NCBI GenBank assembly: GCA_025916135.1
Contig: CP104793.1
Coordinates: forward strand, 2,976,001 to 3,040,000
Length of the DNA stretch: 64,000 nt
Direction of reading: 5' to 3'
Source of the DNA: Rhodobacteraceae bacterium D3-12
Lineage (GTDB): Bacteria > Pseudomonadota > Alphaproteobacteria > Rhodobacterales > Rhodobacteraceae
Shown here: positions 18,097 through 27,896 of the stretch, in pieces
How the letters are laid out: each line of letters opens with the position of its first letter
Position numbering within the stretch: position 1 is the stretch's first letter
Notes under the pieces: model-generated
Database searches by the model: none
What the model was told of the DNA's origin: nothing
Seen by the model: only the letters and a program-made list of their open reading frames with translations
Position numbers and translations under genes: made by a program

Positions 18097-19341
18097 ATGG
18101 TAGAGCCCATGCGACTGCTCATTTCCTTTGCGGCTCTCTTCTTGTCGGTGCTTCTATTGCAGCTCTCCTCGGGCGGCGTTGGACCCCTTGACGCTCTGTC
18201 GGGGCTCAAGCTCGGCTTTACCCGCGAACAGATCGGCCTTTTGGGCTCGGCGCATTTCCTTGGCTTCTTCATCGGCTGCTGGTGGGCGCCGCGCCTGATG
18301 GGCAGCATCGGCCACTCCCGCGCCTTTGCCGCCTTTACCTCGACCGGCGCGATTGGCCTCTTGGGGCATTACCTTGTGATCGACGCTTACGCTTGGGCGG
18401 CGATGCGCGTCGCCTCGGGTCTCTGCGTTGCTGGCTGCTATACGGTGATCGAGGCTTGGTTGCAGGCCAAAGTCACCAATGAAACCCGGGGCCGCACCAT
18501 GAGCGTCTATCGCATGGTCGACATGTCCGGCTCGCTTGCGGCGCAGATGGTGATCTCGGTGCTCGCGCCCGCCTCCTATGTGTCCTACAACCTGCTGGCG
18601 CTGCTCTGCTGTGCCGCGCTCCTGCCCATCACGCTCAGCAAGACCAGCCAGCCCGAAACCCCCGACGCGCCGCGCCTGCACCCGATGCTGGCGGTCACCC
18701 GCTCGCCCCTCGCCGCCGCCGGCGCGGTTGTCGCCGCGCTCAGCTCGGCCTCCTTCCGGATGGTCGGCCCGGTCTACGGTCAGGAGGTCGGCCTCGCCAC
18801 CGCGCAAATCGCGTGGTTCCTCGCCGCTTTCGTGCTGGGCGGTGCGTTGGCGCAATACCCTGTCGGCTGGCTCGCGGACAAATATGACCGCCGCTGGGTG
18901 CTGATCGGCATGTCCTTCGCTGCCGTGCTCAGCTGTGTCACCACCGCTCTGCTGACGGGTCTCTCGACCACCGGCATTATGATCAACGCCATGATTTTCG
19001 GGCTGACCACCTTCCCGATCTATTCGATCTCTGCCGCCCACGCCCATGATTTCGCCAGCAGCGACGAGCGGGTCGAGCTTTCTGCCGCGCTGATGTTCTG
19101 GTTCGCCGTCGGCGCCATCGCCGCGCCGCTCCTCGCCTCGCGCCTGATGGAGGCCTTCGGCCCCCCCGCCCTTTTTGCCATGATCGGCGTCGGCCATGTG
19201 GTGCTGATCGTCTTCGGACTCAGCCGGATGCGGGTGCGCGCCTCGCCTGCCACGCGCACCACCTATGTCTGGTCGCCGCGCACCTCGTTCCAAATCGGCC
19301 GCCTGTTCGGAAAATCCCGCGATACCGCGCGCAAAGACTAA
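18097..19341 (+). CDS. MFS transporter (YcaD-like)
   Basis: 414 residues with about twelve membrane spans. The loop after helix 2 reads W-W-A-P-R-L-M-G-S-I-G-H and the central loop W-L-A-D-K-Y-D-R-R, the latter matching the MFS G-x-L-a-D-r-x-G-r-r pattern. The general look is that of YcaD-type transporters. The start at 18097 (or 18109) avoids an N-terminal extension without membrane character. It is followed 84 bases later by metG on the same strand. The substrate is unknown. Confidence 0.87.
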   Translation: MVEPMRLLISFAALFLSVLLLQLSSGGVGPLDALSGLKLGFTREQIGLLGSAHFLGFFIGCWWAPRLMGSIGHSRAFAAFTSTGAIGLLGHYLVIDAYAWAAMRVASGLCVAGCYTVIEAWLQAKVTNETRGRTMSVYRMVDMSGSLAAQMVISVLAPASYVSYNLLALLCCAALLPITLSKTSQPETPDAPRLHPMLAVTRSPLAAAGAVVAALSSASFRMVGPVYGQEVGLATAQIAWFLAAFVLGGALAQYPVGWLADKYDRRWVLIGMSFAAVLSCVTTALLTGLSTTGIMINAMIFGLTTFPIYSISAAHAHDFASSDERVELSAALMFWFAVGAIAAPLLASRLMEAFGPPALFAMIGVGHVVLIVFGLSRMRVRASPATRTTYVWSPRTSFQIGRLFGKSRDTARKD

Positions 19342-19425
19342 CCTGACAAGCACGCTCACCCCGCTGGCACTCCGCCGCGCGATGGTCTATTGCAAAACGC
19401 GAAACCTAAGGATTTGGGAAAGCTC

Positions 19426-21138
19426 ATGGCCCGCCACCTCATCACCTCCGCCATCCCCTACATCAACGGGATCAAGCACCTCGGCAATCTCATCGGCTCG
19501 CAACTGCCCGCCGATCTTTTCGCGCGCTTCCAACGGGCGCGCGGCAACGAGGTGATGTTCCTCTGCGCGACCGATGAACACGGCACCCCGGCCGAGCTCG
19601 CCGCCGCCAAAGCGGGCAAACCGGTGGCCGAATACTGCGCCGAAATGCATGCCGTGCAAGCGAAAATTGCCGATGGATTCGGGCTCAGCTTTGATCACTT
19701 CGGGCGCTCTTCCTCCCCGCAAAACCACGCTCTGACCCAGCATTTCGCAGGGTGTCTGGCCGATGCCGGGTTGATCCGCGAAGTGAGCGAGAAACAGGTC
19801 TATTCGCACACCGACAAACGCTTCCTGCCTGATCGCTATATCGAAGGCACCTGCCCCAATTGCGGCTATGAAAACGCCCGTGGCGACCAATGCGAAAACT
19901 GCACCAAACAACTCGACCCGACCGACCTGATCAATCCGCGCTCGGCCATTTCGGGCAGCACCGATCTCGAAGTGCGCGAGACCAAACACCTCTACCTCAA
20001 GCAATCGCAAATGCGCGACAAGCTGAACGAGTGGATCGACTCCAAGTCCGACTGGCCGGTGCTCACCACCTCGATTGCGCGCAAATGGCTCAACGATGGC
20101 GACGGGCTACAGGATCGCGGCATCACCCGCGACCTCGACTGGGGCATTCCCGTCAAACGCGGCGCCGATGATTGGCCGGGGATGGAGGGCAAGGTCTTTT
20201 ACGTCTGGTTTGACGCCCCCATCGAATACATCGCCTGCGCTCAGGAATGGGCCGACGCCGGAACCGGGCGCGATTGGGAGCGTTGGTGGCGCACCGACAA
20301 GGGCGCCGATGACGTGACCTATACCCAGTTCATGGGCAAGGATAACGTGCCTTTCCACACGCTGTCTTTCCCGGCGACGATCCTCGGCTCGGGCGAGCCG
20401 TGGAAGCTGGTCGATTACATCAAATCGTTCAACTACCTCAATTATGACGGCGGTCAGTTCTCCACCAGTCAGGGGCGCGGTATCTTCATGGATCAGGCGC
20501 TCGAAATCCTGCCCGCCGACTACTGGCGCTGGTGGCTGCTCAGCCACGCCCCCGAAAGCTCGGATGCCGAATTCACCTGGGAGAATTTCCAGGTCTCGGT
20601 GAACAAGGACCTCGCCGATGTGCTTGGCAATTTCGTCAGCCGCGTCACCAAGTTCTGCCGCTCGAAATTCGGCGAAACCGTCCCCTCCGGCGGCACTTAC
20701 GGCGCCAAAGAAGAGGCGCTGATCACCGAACTCACCACCCGCATCCGCGCCTATGAAACCTTCATGGAAACCATGGACGTGCGCAAATCCGCGCAAGAGC
20801 TGCGCGCGATCTGGTCGGCCGGCAACGAATACCTCCAAGACGCCGCGCCTTGGGCCACCTTCAAGGAAGACCCCGAGCAGGCAGGCGCGCAAATCCGCCT
20901 CGCGCTCAACCTGATCCGCCTCTATGCGGTGCTGTCTTCGCCCTTCATCCCCGATGCCACAGCCAAGCTGCTCTCGGCGATGAACACGCTCGACACCGAA
21001 TGGCCCGACGATGTCGCCGCCGCCCTCGCGGCCCTGCCCGAAGGCCACGCCTTTTCGGTCCCCGACAACCTCTTCTCGAAAATCACCGACGACCAGCGCG
21101 AAGACTGGGCCAGCCGCTTCGCCGGCACCCGAAGCTAA
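19426..21138 (+). CDS. metG: Methionyl-tRNA synthetase
   Basis: 570 residues. The class I HIGH-type signature appears as K-H-L-G-N in [11 protein letters not shown] (residues 9-19), and a zinc knuckle C-P-N-C ... C-E-N-C near 143-159. The KMSKS equivalent is the divergent F-S-T-S-Q near 345. It charges tRNA-Met with methionine. The ATG at 19426 gives the usual N-terminus M-A-R-H-L-I-T-S. No C-terminal EMAP-like tRNA-binding domain is fused; a free-standing CsaA-type protein occurs at 34964. Confidence 0.96.
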   Translation: MARHLITSAIPYINGIKHLGNLIGSQLPADLFARFQRARGNEVMFLCATDEHGTPAELAAAKAGKPVAEYCAEMHAVQAKIADGFGLSFDHFGRSSSPQNHALTQHFAGCLADAGLIREVSEKQVYSHTDKRFLPDRYIEGTCPNCGYENARGDQCENCTKQLDPTDLINPRSAISGSTDLEVRETKHLYLKQSQMRDKLNEWIDSKSDWPVLTTSIARKWLNDGDGLQDRGITRDLDWGIPVKRGADDWPGMEGKVFYVWFDAPIEYIACAQEWADAGTGRDWERWWRTDKGADDVTYTQFMGKDNVPFHTLSFPATILGSGEPWKLVDYIKSFNYLNYDGGQFSTSQGRGIFMDQALEILPADYWRWWLLSHAPESSDAEFTWENFQVSVNKDLADVLGNFVSRVTKFCRSKFGETVPSGGTYGAKEEALITELTTRIRAYETFMETMDVRKSAQELRAIWSAGNEYLQDAAPWATFKEDPEQAGAQIRLALNLIRLYAVLSSPFIPDATAKLLSAMNTLDTEWPDDVAAALAALPEGHAFSVPDNLFSKITDDQREDWASRFAGTRS

Positions 21139-21165
21139 ACGCCCCCGCAGCGAAGGAGCACAGAC

Positions 21166-21558
21166 ATGCCCCATTTCAGCATCGAGTATTCCGCCAATCT
21201 CGAAGAGATGGTCGACATCGCCGCCCTCTGTGACCACCTGCGCCGCGCGGCAATCGACACCGGCGTGTTCCCCATGCCCGGCGTGCGGGTGCGCGCGCAT
21301 CGTGCCGCCCATGTCTCAATCGCCGATGGCGATCCGAAACACGCCTTCCTCGACCTCTCGATCCGCCTGCGTGGCGGCCGCCCGGCCGAGGCTAAAACCC
21401 GCGCCACCCAAGCGGTGTTCGACGCGCTGAAATCCTTTATGGAGCCCGCGCTCGCTCAGCACTCCATCGCGCTCTCCGTGGAAATGCGCGACATCGACCC
21501 CGCTCTTTCCCCCAAAACGGGCACCATCCGCGACCACCTGCCCCCCGCCAGCGACTGA
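21166..21558 (+). CDS. 5-carboxymethyl-2-hydroxymuconate delta-isomerase
   Basis: 130 residues. The protein starts M-P-H-F, exposing the N-terminal proline that serves as catalytic base in CHMI and the tautomerase superfamily. The length and the E-Y-S-A-N-L opening fit HpaF/HpcD. In the homoprotocatechuate pathway it isomerises the ring-cleavage product. No other hpa genes are nearby, so its true role here may differ. It lies 27 bases after metG and 24 before the cupin gene, probably in one transcript. Confidence 0.85.
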   Translation: MPHFSIEYSANLEEMVDIAALCDHLRRAAIDTGVFPMPGVRVRAHRAAHVSIADGDPKHAFLDLSIRLRGGRPAEAKTRATQAVFDALKSFMEPALAQHSIALSVEMRDIDPALSPKTGTIRDHLPPASD

Positions 21559-21582
21559 CCCCTAACTCAAGGACCAAACGCC

Positions 21583-21897
21583 ATGTGTTCCTCAACATCC
21601 CAAGGCACCGCCACCGGCGACATCCTGATCGAAAACGACCGCGTCCGCATCACCCGCTGGTCCTTTGGCGCCAAGGGCGACAACACCGGCTGGCACCGTC
21701 ACGAATATGACTATGTGGTGGTTCCCCAATTCGACGGCACGCTCGACATCGACCTGCCCGACGGCGAACACATGACGGCAGAATTGCAAAACGGCGTGCC
21801 CTACTTCCGTGAAATCGGTGTCGAGCATGACGTCAAAAGCGGCAATGATTTCCCCTGCGCCTTCATCGAAATCGAACTGCTCGACAAAAAGGGCTAA
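21583..21897 (+). CDS. Small cupin-domain protein
   Basis: 104 residues forming a single cupin barrel. The metal site appears as G-W-H-R-H-E-Y-D-Y-V-V-V near residue 36 and a second half with V-E-H-D-V-K-S-G near 83. Function is not predictable; small cupins include isomerases, dioxygenases and sensors. It follows the CHMI gene closely and precedes an intergenic repeat. Confidence 0.8.
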   Translation: MCSSTSQGTATGDILIENDRVRITRWSFGAKGDNTGWHRHEYDYVVVPQFDGTLDIDLPDGEHMTAELQNGVPYFREIGVEHDVKSGNDFPCAFIEIELLDKKG

Positions 21898-21953
21898 CCC
21901 GCCTCCATATGGCCGAACAGAAGGCCGAATCTGGCCTCAAAAAACGCCCGCCC

Positions 21954-22080
21954 CTTCATCTGACTGGAAATATCCCGGGGGGTACGGGGGGCTGGCCCCC
22001 GTTTTAATCAGCGGGACGGGGGGCTGGCCCCCCATTTTTCCCTGCGATCAGGGGCGCTGCCCCCGGCTTCTACTACGGCG
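21954..22080. repeat. Intergenic repeat family A, copy 1
   Basis: The element opens with the lead CTGACTGGAAATATCCCGGG, which recurs at the other end of the window (43877 on). It continues with GGGGGCTGGCCCCC hairpins at 21987 and 22019. It lies between the convergent cupin and inositol-phosphatase genes. Its hairpins may end or stabilise transcripts. It resembles a REP-type dispersed repeat. Confidence 0.7.
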
Positions 22081-22104
22081 TGAAGGGCTCCCCCCACAAA
22101 ACCG

Positions 22105-22896
22105 TCACGCCCCGCGAATAACCTTGGCAAGCGGCTCAAACATCGGCTCGTTGGCACAGATCACCTCGCCATCGCCCAGAATGTCGCCACCCTCCGTCAG
22201 CGGCTCGATCATGCCACCCGCTTCGCGCACGATCACAACGCCCGCCGCCATATCCCAGGCATTCAAACGCCGCTCCCAGAACCCGTCATAGCGCCCGGCC
22301 GCGACATAAGCCATGTCCAGCGCCGCCGACCCGAACCGCCGCACGCCCGCACAGGCCGGCAACAACCGGCCCAGATCTTTCAACGTCTCGGGCAAATCCG
22401 CGCGCCCGCCAAACGGCAGACCGGTCGCGAAAATGCTCTCAATCATCCGCCGGCGACCGGACACACGCAATCGGTTGGAATCGTTCAACCATGCGCCCTC
22501 GCCCTTTTCGGCATAAAACATCTCGTCCTTGGCCGGGTCATAAATCACCCCCGACACAACCTGCCCCTTATGCTCAAGCGCGATCGAAACCGCCCAATGC
22601 GGCAGCCCGTGCAAATAGTTGGTGGTCCCGTCCAGAGGATCAACAATCCAGCGCCGCGTCGGGTCATCACCCGGCTCTTCGCCGCCCTCTTCGGCCAACC
22701 AGCCATAGGTCGGGCGCGCCCCGCGCAGCTCGTCCTTGATAATCTGCTCCGAGCGCAGATCGGCCCGGCTCACAAAATCGCCCGCGCCCTTCATGCTGAC
22801 CTGCAAGTTTTCAACCTCGCGGAAGTCCTTCACAAGGCTCCGACCCGCCTTGCGCGCCGCCTTCATCATGATGTTGAGATTTGCACTGCCTTGCAT
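22105..22896 (-). CDS. suhB: Inositol monophosphatase family protein
   Basis: 263 residues from the ATG at 22896. Metal-binding motif W-I-V-D-P-L-D-G-T-T-N near residue 82, E-E-G-G-E-E near 65, and W-D-M-A-A-G near 212 all match inositol monophosphatases. The family dephosphorylates myo-inositol phosphates; SuhB also acts with transcription complexes in enteric bacteria. The long N-terminal extension of the open frame (to 23007) is not family-like. It is divergent from a frameshifted secreted protein. Confidence 0.92.
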   Translation of the reverse strand: MQGSANLNIMMKAARKAGRSLVKDFREVENLQVSMKGAGDFVSRADLRSEQIIKDELRGARPTYGWLAEEGGEEPGDDPTRRWIVDPLDGTTNYLHGLPHWAVSIALEHKGQVVSGVIYDPAKDEMFYAEKGEGAWLNDSNRLRVSGRRRMIESIFATGLPFGGRADLPETLKDLGRLLPACAGVRRFGSAALDMAYVAAGRYDGFWERRLNAWDMAAGVVIVREAGGMIEPLTEGGDILGDGEVICANEPMFEPLAKVIRGA

Positions 22897-23040
22897 GGGC
22901 TGAGGCTCCTGACGCCGTATTCGAATATCAAGCCGCGCGTATAGCCTCTGCACACCCCCTTGCCAAGGCCAAGAAACAAGTGTTTGCACAGGCCCGCGCA
23001 ACCCCATAGCCTTCTACGACAAGGCCGCCGGGGTAACTGC

Positions 23041-23888
23041 ATGAAATTTTTCACTTTGCTTGCACTTCTGCTCGCCCAGCCGCTCTGCGCGGAAACGCCG
23101 CTCCCCCCGGCTTTCCCTTGGCGCTGCTAGACACCGCGCCAAAGGTCGCAAACGGCAGGGCGCACTGCACGCCATTGCAAAAATCCTTGCAAGCACAGGC
23201 TGACCTCGTGGTGCTCACCTATGCTTGCACCCTCCCCGCCACGACCAGCGCGCCTGGCTTCTTGATCGAAGTCACCGCCCATTTTGCGCAGAGAGATGGC
23301 ACCTGGCAACGCATTGGCCTGCGTGCGCTCGACACGTTCAGCCCCTCGCCCATGTCCGGTTTCCCCACTTGGCAGGAGTATCAAACCCTCTCCCCCGCCC
23401 GCATCGCATTGGATATGGGCCCGACCCTCGCGGCGCTCTGGCCTGACATGCCGCGCGAAACCGCCGCGCATAATCTCTATGCTATCCTCGGGCTCAAGTT
23501 TTCGGACAGCCCCAGACTGCAAAACTGGATCGACGCGCGGCGCAGTGCTTTTGACGCGTTCAAAACCGCGCTTCTCCAACGTCGCGCTGAAAACAATGGC
23601 AGAGGCTTCGCCCTCACACTGCGCAACGACAAGGACACGCCGCTTGGCCACGCCATGCTGCGCCTTGGCCTGCAAACCTGTATCGTGACCCGCGCAGGCA
23701 CGCTCGACCCCGTTGTGATGGAACCGGACACGCCGGAAATCGACTGTTCCTATGCCCATGTGGGCGGCGACAACCGCGCCGGGTTCTTGTGGTCCTCTAC
23801 CCCGGAGCGCATCCCGCGCCTGCGGCTGAACCGGGTCTATTTCCTGCTTGATCTGGGCGGCGGTTGGTTTGCCTACCGCGAGACCTAG
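23041..23888 (+). pseudogene. Secreted protein of unknown function, frameshifted near its N-terminus
   Basis: The ATG at 23041 starts a clear signal peptide (M-K-F-F-T-L-L-A-L-L-L-A ... L-C-A) that runs into a TAG within 30 codons. The body (about 256 residues, to 23888) is open in another frame from 23118, which has only a TTG start and no ribosome site. One extra base in the C6 run at 23103-23108 would join the two. The body has a D-L-G-G-G-W-F-A-Y C-terminus and is otherwise unrecognised. It is either a sequencing indel or a recently broken gene. Confidence 0.65.
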
Positions 23889-23909
23889 ACCCGCGCGGCA
23901 CTCAGCGCC

Positions 23910-24821
23910 TCATTCTTGACCGCGCTGCAACCGCACCGGAATTTCCCGCCCCAGCTTAAGGAAATGCGCCATATAGGGCTTGTCGGCGTCATCCGCACGA
24001 ACCGCCGCGTAAAGCCGCTTGGTCAGCCCCTTTTCGGTGATTGGCCGGGTGACATAATCGCTGCTATAGCGCACCTCGCGCACCACCCAGTCAGGCAAAA
24101 CCGCGACGCCCCGGTTCGACGCCACCAGCATCAGGATCACGGCCGTCAACTCCACTTGCCGCACCGATTTCGGCTCGACCTTGGCCGGGGTCAACAACTC
24201 GGTAAACACGTCCAAACGCGCGCGCTCCACCGGATAGGTGATCAACACCTGATCCCGCAGGTCATCTGCCGTGACGAACTCTTTCTGAGCCAACGGGTGG
24301 CTCGCCGCTGCCACAAACACCGGTTCGTAATCAAACAACGGGCGAAATTCGACGCCGGGCAGGTCTTCGGGATCGGATGAAATCACCACCTCCACATCTT
24401 CGCGCCCCAACGCAGGCAATGCATCAAACGCCAATCCGGGGCGAATATCGACATCAACATCGCCCCAGGCCTTGCGGAATTGCTCCAGAACCGGAAACAG
24501 CCATTCAAAACAGGCGTGGCATTCGATCGCGATATGCATCCGCCCCGCGCTGCCCTCGCGCAGGCCCTCGAATTCCGCCTCCAGCGCTTCGATCTCCGGC
24601 AGCACCTTCTCGGCAGTGCGCAACAGCCGCTGCCCGGCCGCGCTCAGCCTCAAGGGCTTGGACCGGCGCACAAAAAGCTCGACACCGGCTTGATCCTCGA
24701 TCCCCTTGATCTGATGCGACAGGGCCGATTGCGTGATGTTCAACTGATCCGCCGCCCGCGCCAAACCGCCGGTCTCATGGATGGCGCGAATGGTGCGCAA
24801 ATGGCGAAATTCAATATGCAT
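23910..24821 (-). CDS. metR: LysR-family regulator, MetR-like
   Basis: 303 residues from the ATG at 24821. Residues 1-60 form the LysR helix-turn-helix (A-A-D-Q-L-N-I-T-Q-S-A-L-S-H-Q-I-K), and the H-L-R-T-I opening plus F-V-R-R-S-K-P-L-R match MetR closely. The effector domain occupies residues 90-290. In other bacteria MetR senses homocysteine and activates met genes. It is divergent from metF with a TGAA-N5-TTCA site in between, which supports the assignment. Confidence 0.85.
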   Translation of the reverse strand: MHIEFRHLRTIRAIHETGGLARAADQLNITQSALSHQIKGIEDQAGVELFVRRSKPLRLSAAGQRLLRTAEKVLPEIEALEAEFEGLREGSAGRMHIAIECHACFEWLFPVLEQFRKAWGDVDVDIRPGLAFDALPALGREDVEVVISSDPEDLPGVEFRPLFDYEPVFVAAASHPLAQKEFVTADDLRDQVLITYPVERARLDVFTELLTPAKVEPKSVRQVELTAVILMLVASNRGVAVLPDWVVREVRYSSDYVTRPITEKGLTKRLYAAVRADDADKPYMAHFLKLGREIPVRLQRGQE

Positions 24822-24899
24822 CGGCCCCTCCAACACAGGTCCAAGATCTTCCTAAACGGGCTTAAAACTGAGCCGCCCTCATGTAAACCTTGAAAACTA

Positions 24900-24912
24900 T
24901 GAATTTGCTTCA
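24900..24912. promoter_or_regulatory. Predicted MetR operator
   Basis: TGAATTTGCTTCA matches the MetR consensus TGAA-N5-TTCA perfectly. It is about 79 bases upstream of the metR-like start and 51 upstream of metF. A further TGAA at 24891 may be a second half-site. Confidence 0.7.
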
Positions 24913-24962
24913 ATATCGGTTCTGCCCCACAACCATGGAAACAGATCAAGCGAGATGCCCCG

Positions 24963-25826
24963 ATGCTTCCTTCCATTTCATTCGAGTTTTTTCCGCCCCA
25001 AAACCTCGAAGGCTCGTTCCGCCTCTGGGACACGATTCATACGCTGGCGCCGCTGAACCCGCGCTTTGTGTCCGTGACCTACGGTGCCGGAGGGACAACG
25101 CGTGACCTCACCCGCGACGCGGTGCGCACACTGCACAAGGCCACCGGGCTAACCGTTGCGGCGCATCTGACCTGTGTTGACGCCACCCGCGCCGAAACGC
25201 TCGAGACCGCTGAAGAATACGCCGCCTCCGGCGTGACCGAAATCGTCGCGCTGCGCGGTGACCCGCCTAAAGGCTCCGGTGCGTTTCAGGCCCACCCCGA
25301 GGGCTTTGCCAACTCGGTCGAACTGATCGAAGCACTGGCAGACACCGGCAAATTCACCATGCGCGTCGGCGCCTATCCCGACACCCACCCCGAGGCCGAC
25401 AATTTCGACGCCGACATCGCTTGGCTCAAAGCCAAGCTCGACGCCGGTGCGGACGAGGCGCTGACCCAGTTCTTCTTCGAGGCCGAAAGCTTCCTGCGCT
25501 TCCGTGACGCTTGCGTCAAAGCGGGCATCGACAAGCCGATCGTGCCGGGCATCCTGCCGATCGAAAACTGGAAAGGCGCGCGCAATTTCGCCTTCCGCTG
25601 TGGCACCTCGGTGCCGACATGGCTGGATGATGCCTTTGCCAAGGCCGCCCGCGACGGGCGCGAAGACCTGCTGGCCACGGCGCTCTGCACCGAACTCTGC
25701 TCGGACCTGATCGCCGAAGGCGTCGACAGCTTGCATTTCTACACGCTCAACCGCCCCGAACTCACCCGCGACGTGTGCCACGCGCTTGGCATCACCCCGA
25801 CGGTGCAGCTCGAAAACGTGGCGTAA
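24963..25826 (+). CDS. metF: Methylenetetrahydrofolate reductase
   Basis: 287 residues. The opening S-F-E-F-F-P-P-Q holds the catalytic glutamate, and S-V-T-Y-G-A-G-G-T-T-R-D and A-L-R-G-D-P-P are conserved family motifs. The enzyme is FAD-dependent and forms 5-methyl-THF for methionine synthesis. It is divergent from the MetR-like regulator. No fused methionine-synthase domain is present. Confidence 0.95.
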   Translation: MLPSISFEFFPPQNLEGSFRLWDTIHTLAPLNPRFVSVTYGAGGTTRDLTRDAVRTLHKATGLTVAAHLTCVDATRAETLETAEEYAASGVTEIVALRGDPPKGSGAFQAHPEGFANSVELIEALADTGKFTMRVGAYPDTHPEADNFDADIAWLKAKLDAGADEALTQFFFEAESFLRFRDACVKAGIDKPIVPGILPIENWKGARNFAFRCGTSVPTWLDDAFAKAARDGREDLLATALCTELCSDLIAEGVDSLHFYTLNRPELTRDVCHALGITPTVQLENVA

Positions 25827-25899
25827 CAAACCCCAAGCCCATCTGGACGGCCCCCCGGTGCCGTCCTAGCCTTTCCCCACGCGCAAAGGGGAGAGATTG

Positions 25900-26391
25900 A
25901 TGAGCGAGCACCGAAAATACGCAGAGACCCCGGACGATCTCGTCTCTCTGGACGAGATCCTGAGCATGTCCGGCCTGGATTTCATGCAAGCCATAAAGGA
26001 AGGCCGCTATCCCGGTCCGCCCATCGGGCGCACCCTCGGCTTCTGGCCCAGCCACATCGAAGAAGGCAAAGCGGTCTTTTCTGGCACCCCCGAATTCGGC
26101 GTGATGAACCCGATCGGAACAGTCCACGGCGGCTGGTACGGCGCGATCCTCGACAGCTGCATGGCCTGCGCAATCCAGACCAAAGTGCCGAAAGGCTCCA
26201 CCTACACAACGCTTGAATACAAGATCAACATCATCCGCCCGATCCCAATCGGCACCAAAGTTGATGCGATTGGAACAGTCCATCACGCCGGCCGCTCGAC
26301 CGGAATTGCCGATGGTGAAATTCGCGGAGTTGACGATGGCAAACTCTATGCCACGGGCTCAACCACTTGCATCATTATGAAAATGAAATAG
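25900..26391 (+). CDS. PaaI-family hot-dog thioesterase
   Basis: 163 residues from the ATG at 25900, preceded by AAAGGGGAG; a TTG one codon earlier is also open. The hot-dog motif G-T-V-H-G-G-W-Y-G-A-I-L-D-S near residue 72 is typical of PaaI thioesterases acting on acyl- or aryl-CoA. It is downstream of metF by about 70 bases but shows no functional tie to it. Confidence 0.87.
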   Translation: MSEHRKYAETPDDLVSLDEILSMSGLDFMQAIKEGRYPGPPIGRTLGFWPSHIEEGKAVFSGTPEFGVMNPIGTVHGGWYGAILDSCMACAIQTKVPKGSTYTTLEYKINIIRPIPIGTKVDAIGTVHHAGRSTGIADGEIRGVDDGKLYATGSTTCIIMKMK

Positions 26392-26696
26392 CAGGTTTTG
26401 CGCCGCACTTCGTGCGTCGCCAGGGGGGGCCTCGCTTCGCTCGGCCCGGCGATTTTGGCTTGCGGTGCGCCCTATGCTGGCAAGTTCGCGCCCGTGGCAG
26501 GCAATGGGAATTGGGTATTTGAGCCATTAAAGAAACAACGCGCATAGATTCCGGATGCGCGTTATTTCGCTCTGCAAATGCGCAAACGCTACCCCCCCAC
26601 ACACCCAGTAAATGCAAGGCGTAACGCCCCCCGTCAACCGCGGGGCGGGTGGGTGGGAGCGGATGGCGGGGGGCGTTTTTTTCAGTCGCGACCGAT
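26392..26696. other. Intergenic gap with repeat-like DNA and a terminator
   Basis: 305 bases without a gene between convergent CDSs. The left part (26400-26450) has GC-rich inverted motifs such as GCACTTCGTGC and CTCGCTTCGCTCGG, resembling an intergenic repeat. The right part holds the terminator described separately. No coding frame of interest is present. Confidence 0.6.
26623..26682 (+). terminator. Long-loop intrinsic terminator
   Basis: AACGCCCCCCG (26623-26633) pairs with CGGGGGGCGTT (26667-26677) and is followed directly by T-rich bases. The loop is long (33 bases) and itself GC-rich. It would end transcripts of the metF/thioesterase direction. Confidence 0.6.
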
Positions 26697-27896
26697 TCAG
26701 TCGATCAGCGCACCATGGACCAACGCTTTTAGCTCTGCGCGCGACGGATATGACGAAGACGGCACAAGCTGCGTGAAATACACCGCCGTCAAGTCTTCGA
26801 CCGGGTCTGTCCAGAAATAGGTGCTGGCCATACCGCCCCACCCGAAATCCCCGACCGAACCGGCGCTGCGTGTTAAGCTAGGGCTTAGAACAACGCCGCC
26901 GCCAATGCCAAAGCCCATCCCGCTCATCGGCATTTCCGAGAAGGTCTCGGCCCCCATCGAGGCGATATCCCCCGGCAAGTGGTTCTGGCGCATAAATGCC
27001 AGGGTGCGCGCGCCGATCAGGCGCTCTTTGCCATGTGTACCGCCGCGCCGGATCATCTCGCCAAAGCGCATATAGTCATCCAGCGTCGAGCACAGACCAC
27101 CACCGCCCGAGAAGCAACTGACCTTCTCTTGGCGAAACGCGCTTTCCTCTGCAGTTTCCAGCAAGGCGCAGGCGTCATCTTCGGTCTTGGTATAGCAATC
27201 CGCGAACCGGCTGATCTTGTCCTGTGGCACGCCAAAGAACGTGTCATCCATACCAAGCGGCTCAAACACCCGCTCGCGAAACACTTGATCCAGCGTTTGC
27301 CCGGTGATCACCTCGATCACTCGCCCGATGATGTCGATCCCGACGGAATATTCCCAACGCGTGCCCGGCTGAAAGGCCAGCGGCTGTGACGCCGCATATT
27401 GGCTTCTGTCTTGAAGAGCCCCGCTGCGGGGGCCGAAATCAACACGGGCCTTGGCATAAATCTGTGCCGCGAGCCCCGGATTGAAGCCATAGGTCATGCC
27501 CGACGTATGGGTGAGCAATTGCTGCAACGTCGGCGACGGGGCCGGCTCGACCTGATCTGCCTTTTTGGCACCGGGGATCAGCGCCTTCATGTCGCCAAAC
27601 TCGGGTAAATACGCGCTGACCGGCGTGTCGAGGTAAACCTCGCCGCGTTCCAAAAGCATCCCGAACACCACCGATGTGACCACTTTGGTCATCGAATAGA
27701 TGCGCACGATCGTATCACGCTCGTAAGGCAGGTTCTTGGCCACCGAGCGCAGTCCGTCACAGCTGCAATACGCCACCTCTCCGTGGCGTGCCAAAAGCAC
27801 CGAAGAGCCGGTATAGCGCCCGCCCGTCCGGTTGGCCGCCATCCACGCGTCAATCCGCTTTAACCGCTCCGCGTCAAACCCAAGAGCCGCGCTCAT
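26697..27896 (-). CDS. Serine hydrolase, beta-lactamase/esterase family
   Basis: 399 residues. The S-x-x-K motif appears as Y-S-M-T-K-V near residue 69, and a Y-S-V-G segment near 182 supplies the second-motif tyrosine. No signal peptide is visible, so the protein is likely cytoplasmic, as in esterase-type members. The ATG overlaps the livF stop by 4 bases, making it the last gene of the ABC-transporter operon. An esterase or amidase acting on the imported compound is a plausible inference. Confidence 0.87.
   Translation of the reverse strand: MSAALGFDAERLKRIDAWMAANRTGGRYTGSSVLLARHGEVAYCSCDGLRSVAKNLPYERDTIVRIYSMTKVVTSVVFGMLLERGEVYLDTPVSAYLPEFGDMKALIPGAKKADQVEPAPSPTLQQLLTHTSGMTYGFNPGLAAQIYAKARVDFGPRSGALQDRSQYAASQPLAFQPGTRWEYSVGIDIIGRVIEVITGQTLDQVFRERVFEPLGMDDTFFGVPQDKISRFADCYTKTEDDACALLETAEESAFRQEKVSCFSGGGGLCSTLDDYMRFGEMIRRGGTHGKERLIGARTLAFMRQNHLPGDIASMGAETFSEMPMSGMGFGIGGGVVLSPSLTRSAGSVGDFGWGGMASTYFWTDPVEDLTAVYFTQLVPSSSYPSRAELKALVHGALID

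Noticed and set aside
18154-19359. 401-codon open frame antisense to the MFS gene
   Set aside because: Composition is charged and low-complexity (many G, E, R, D, H), the usual reverse reading of membrane-protein codons.
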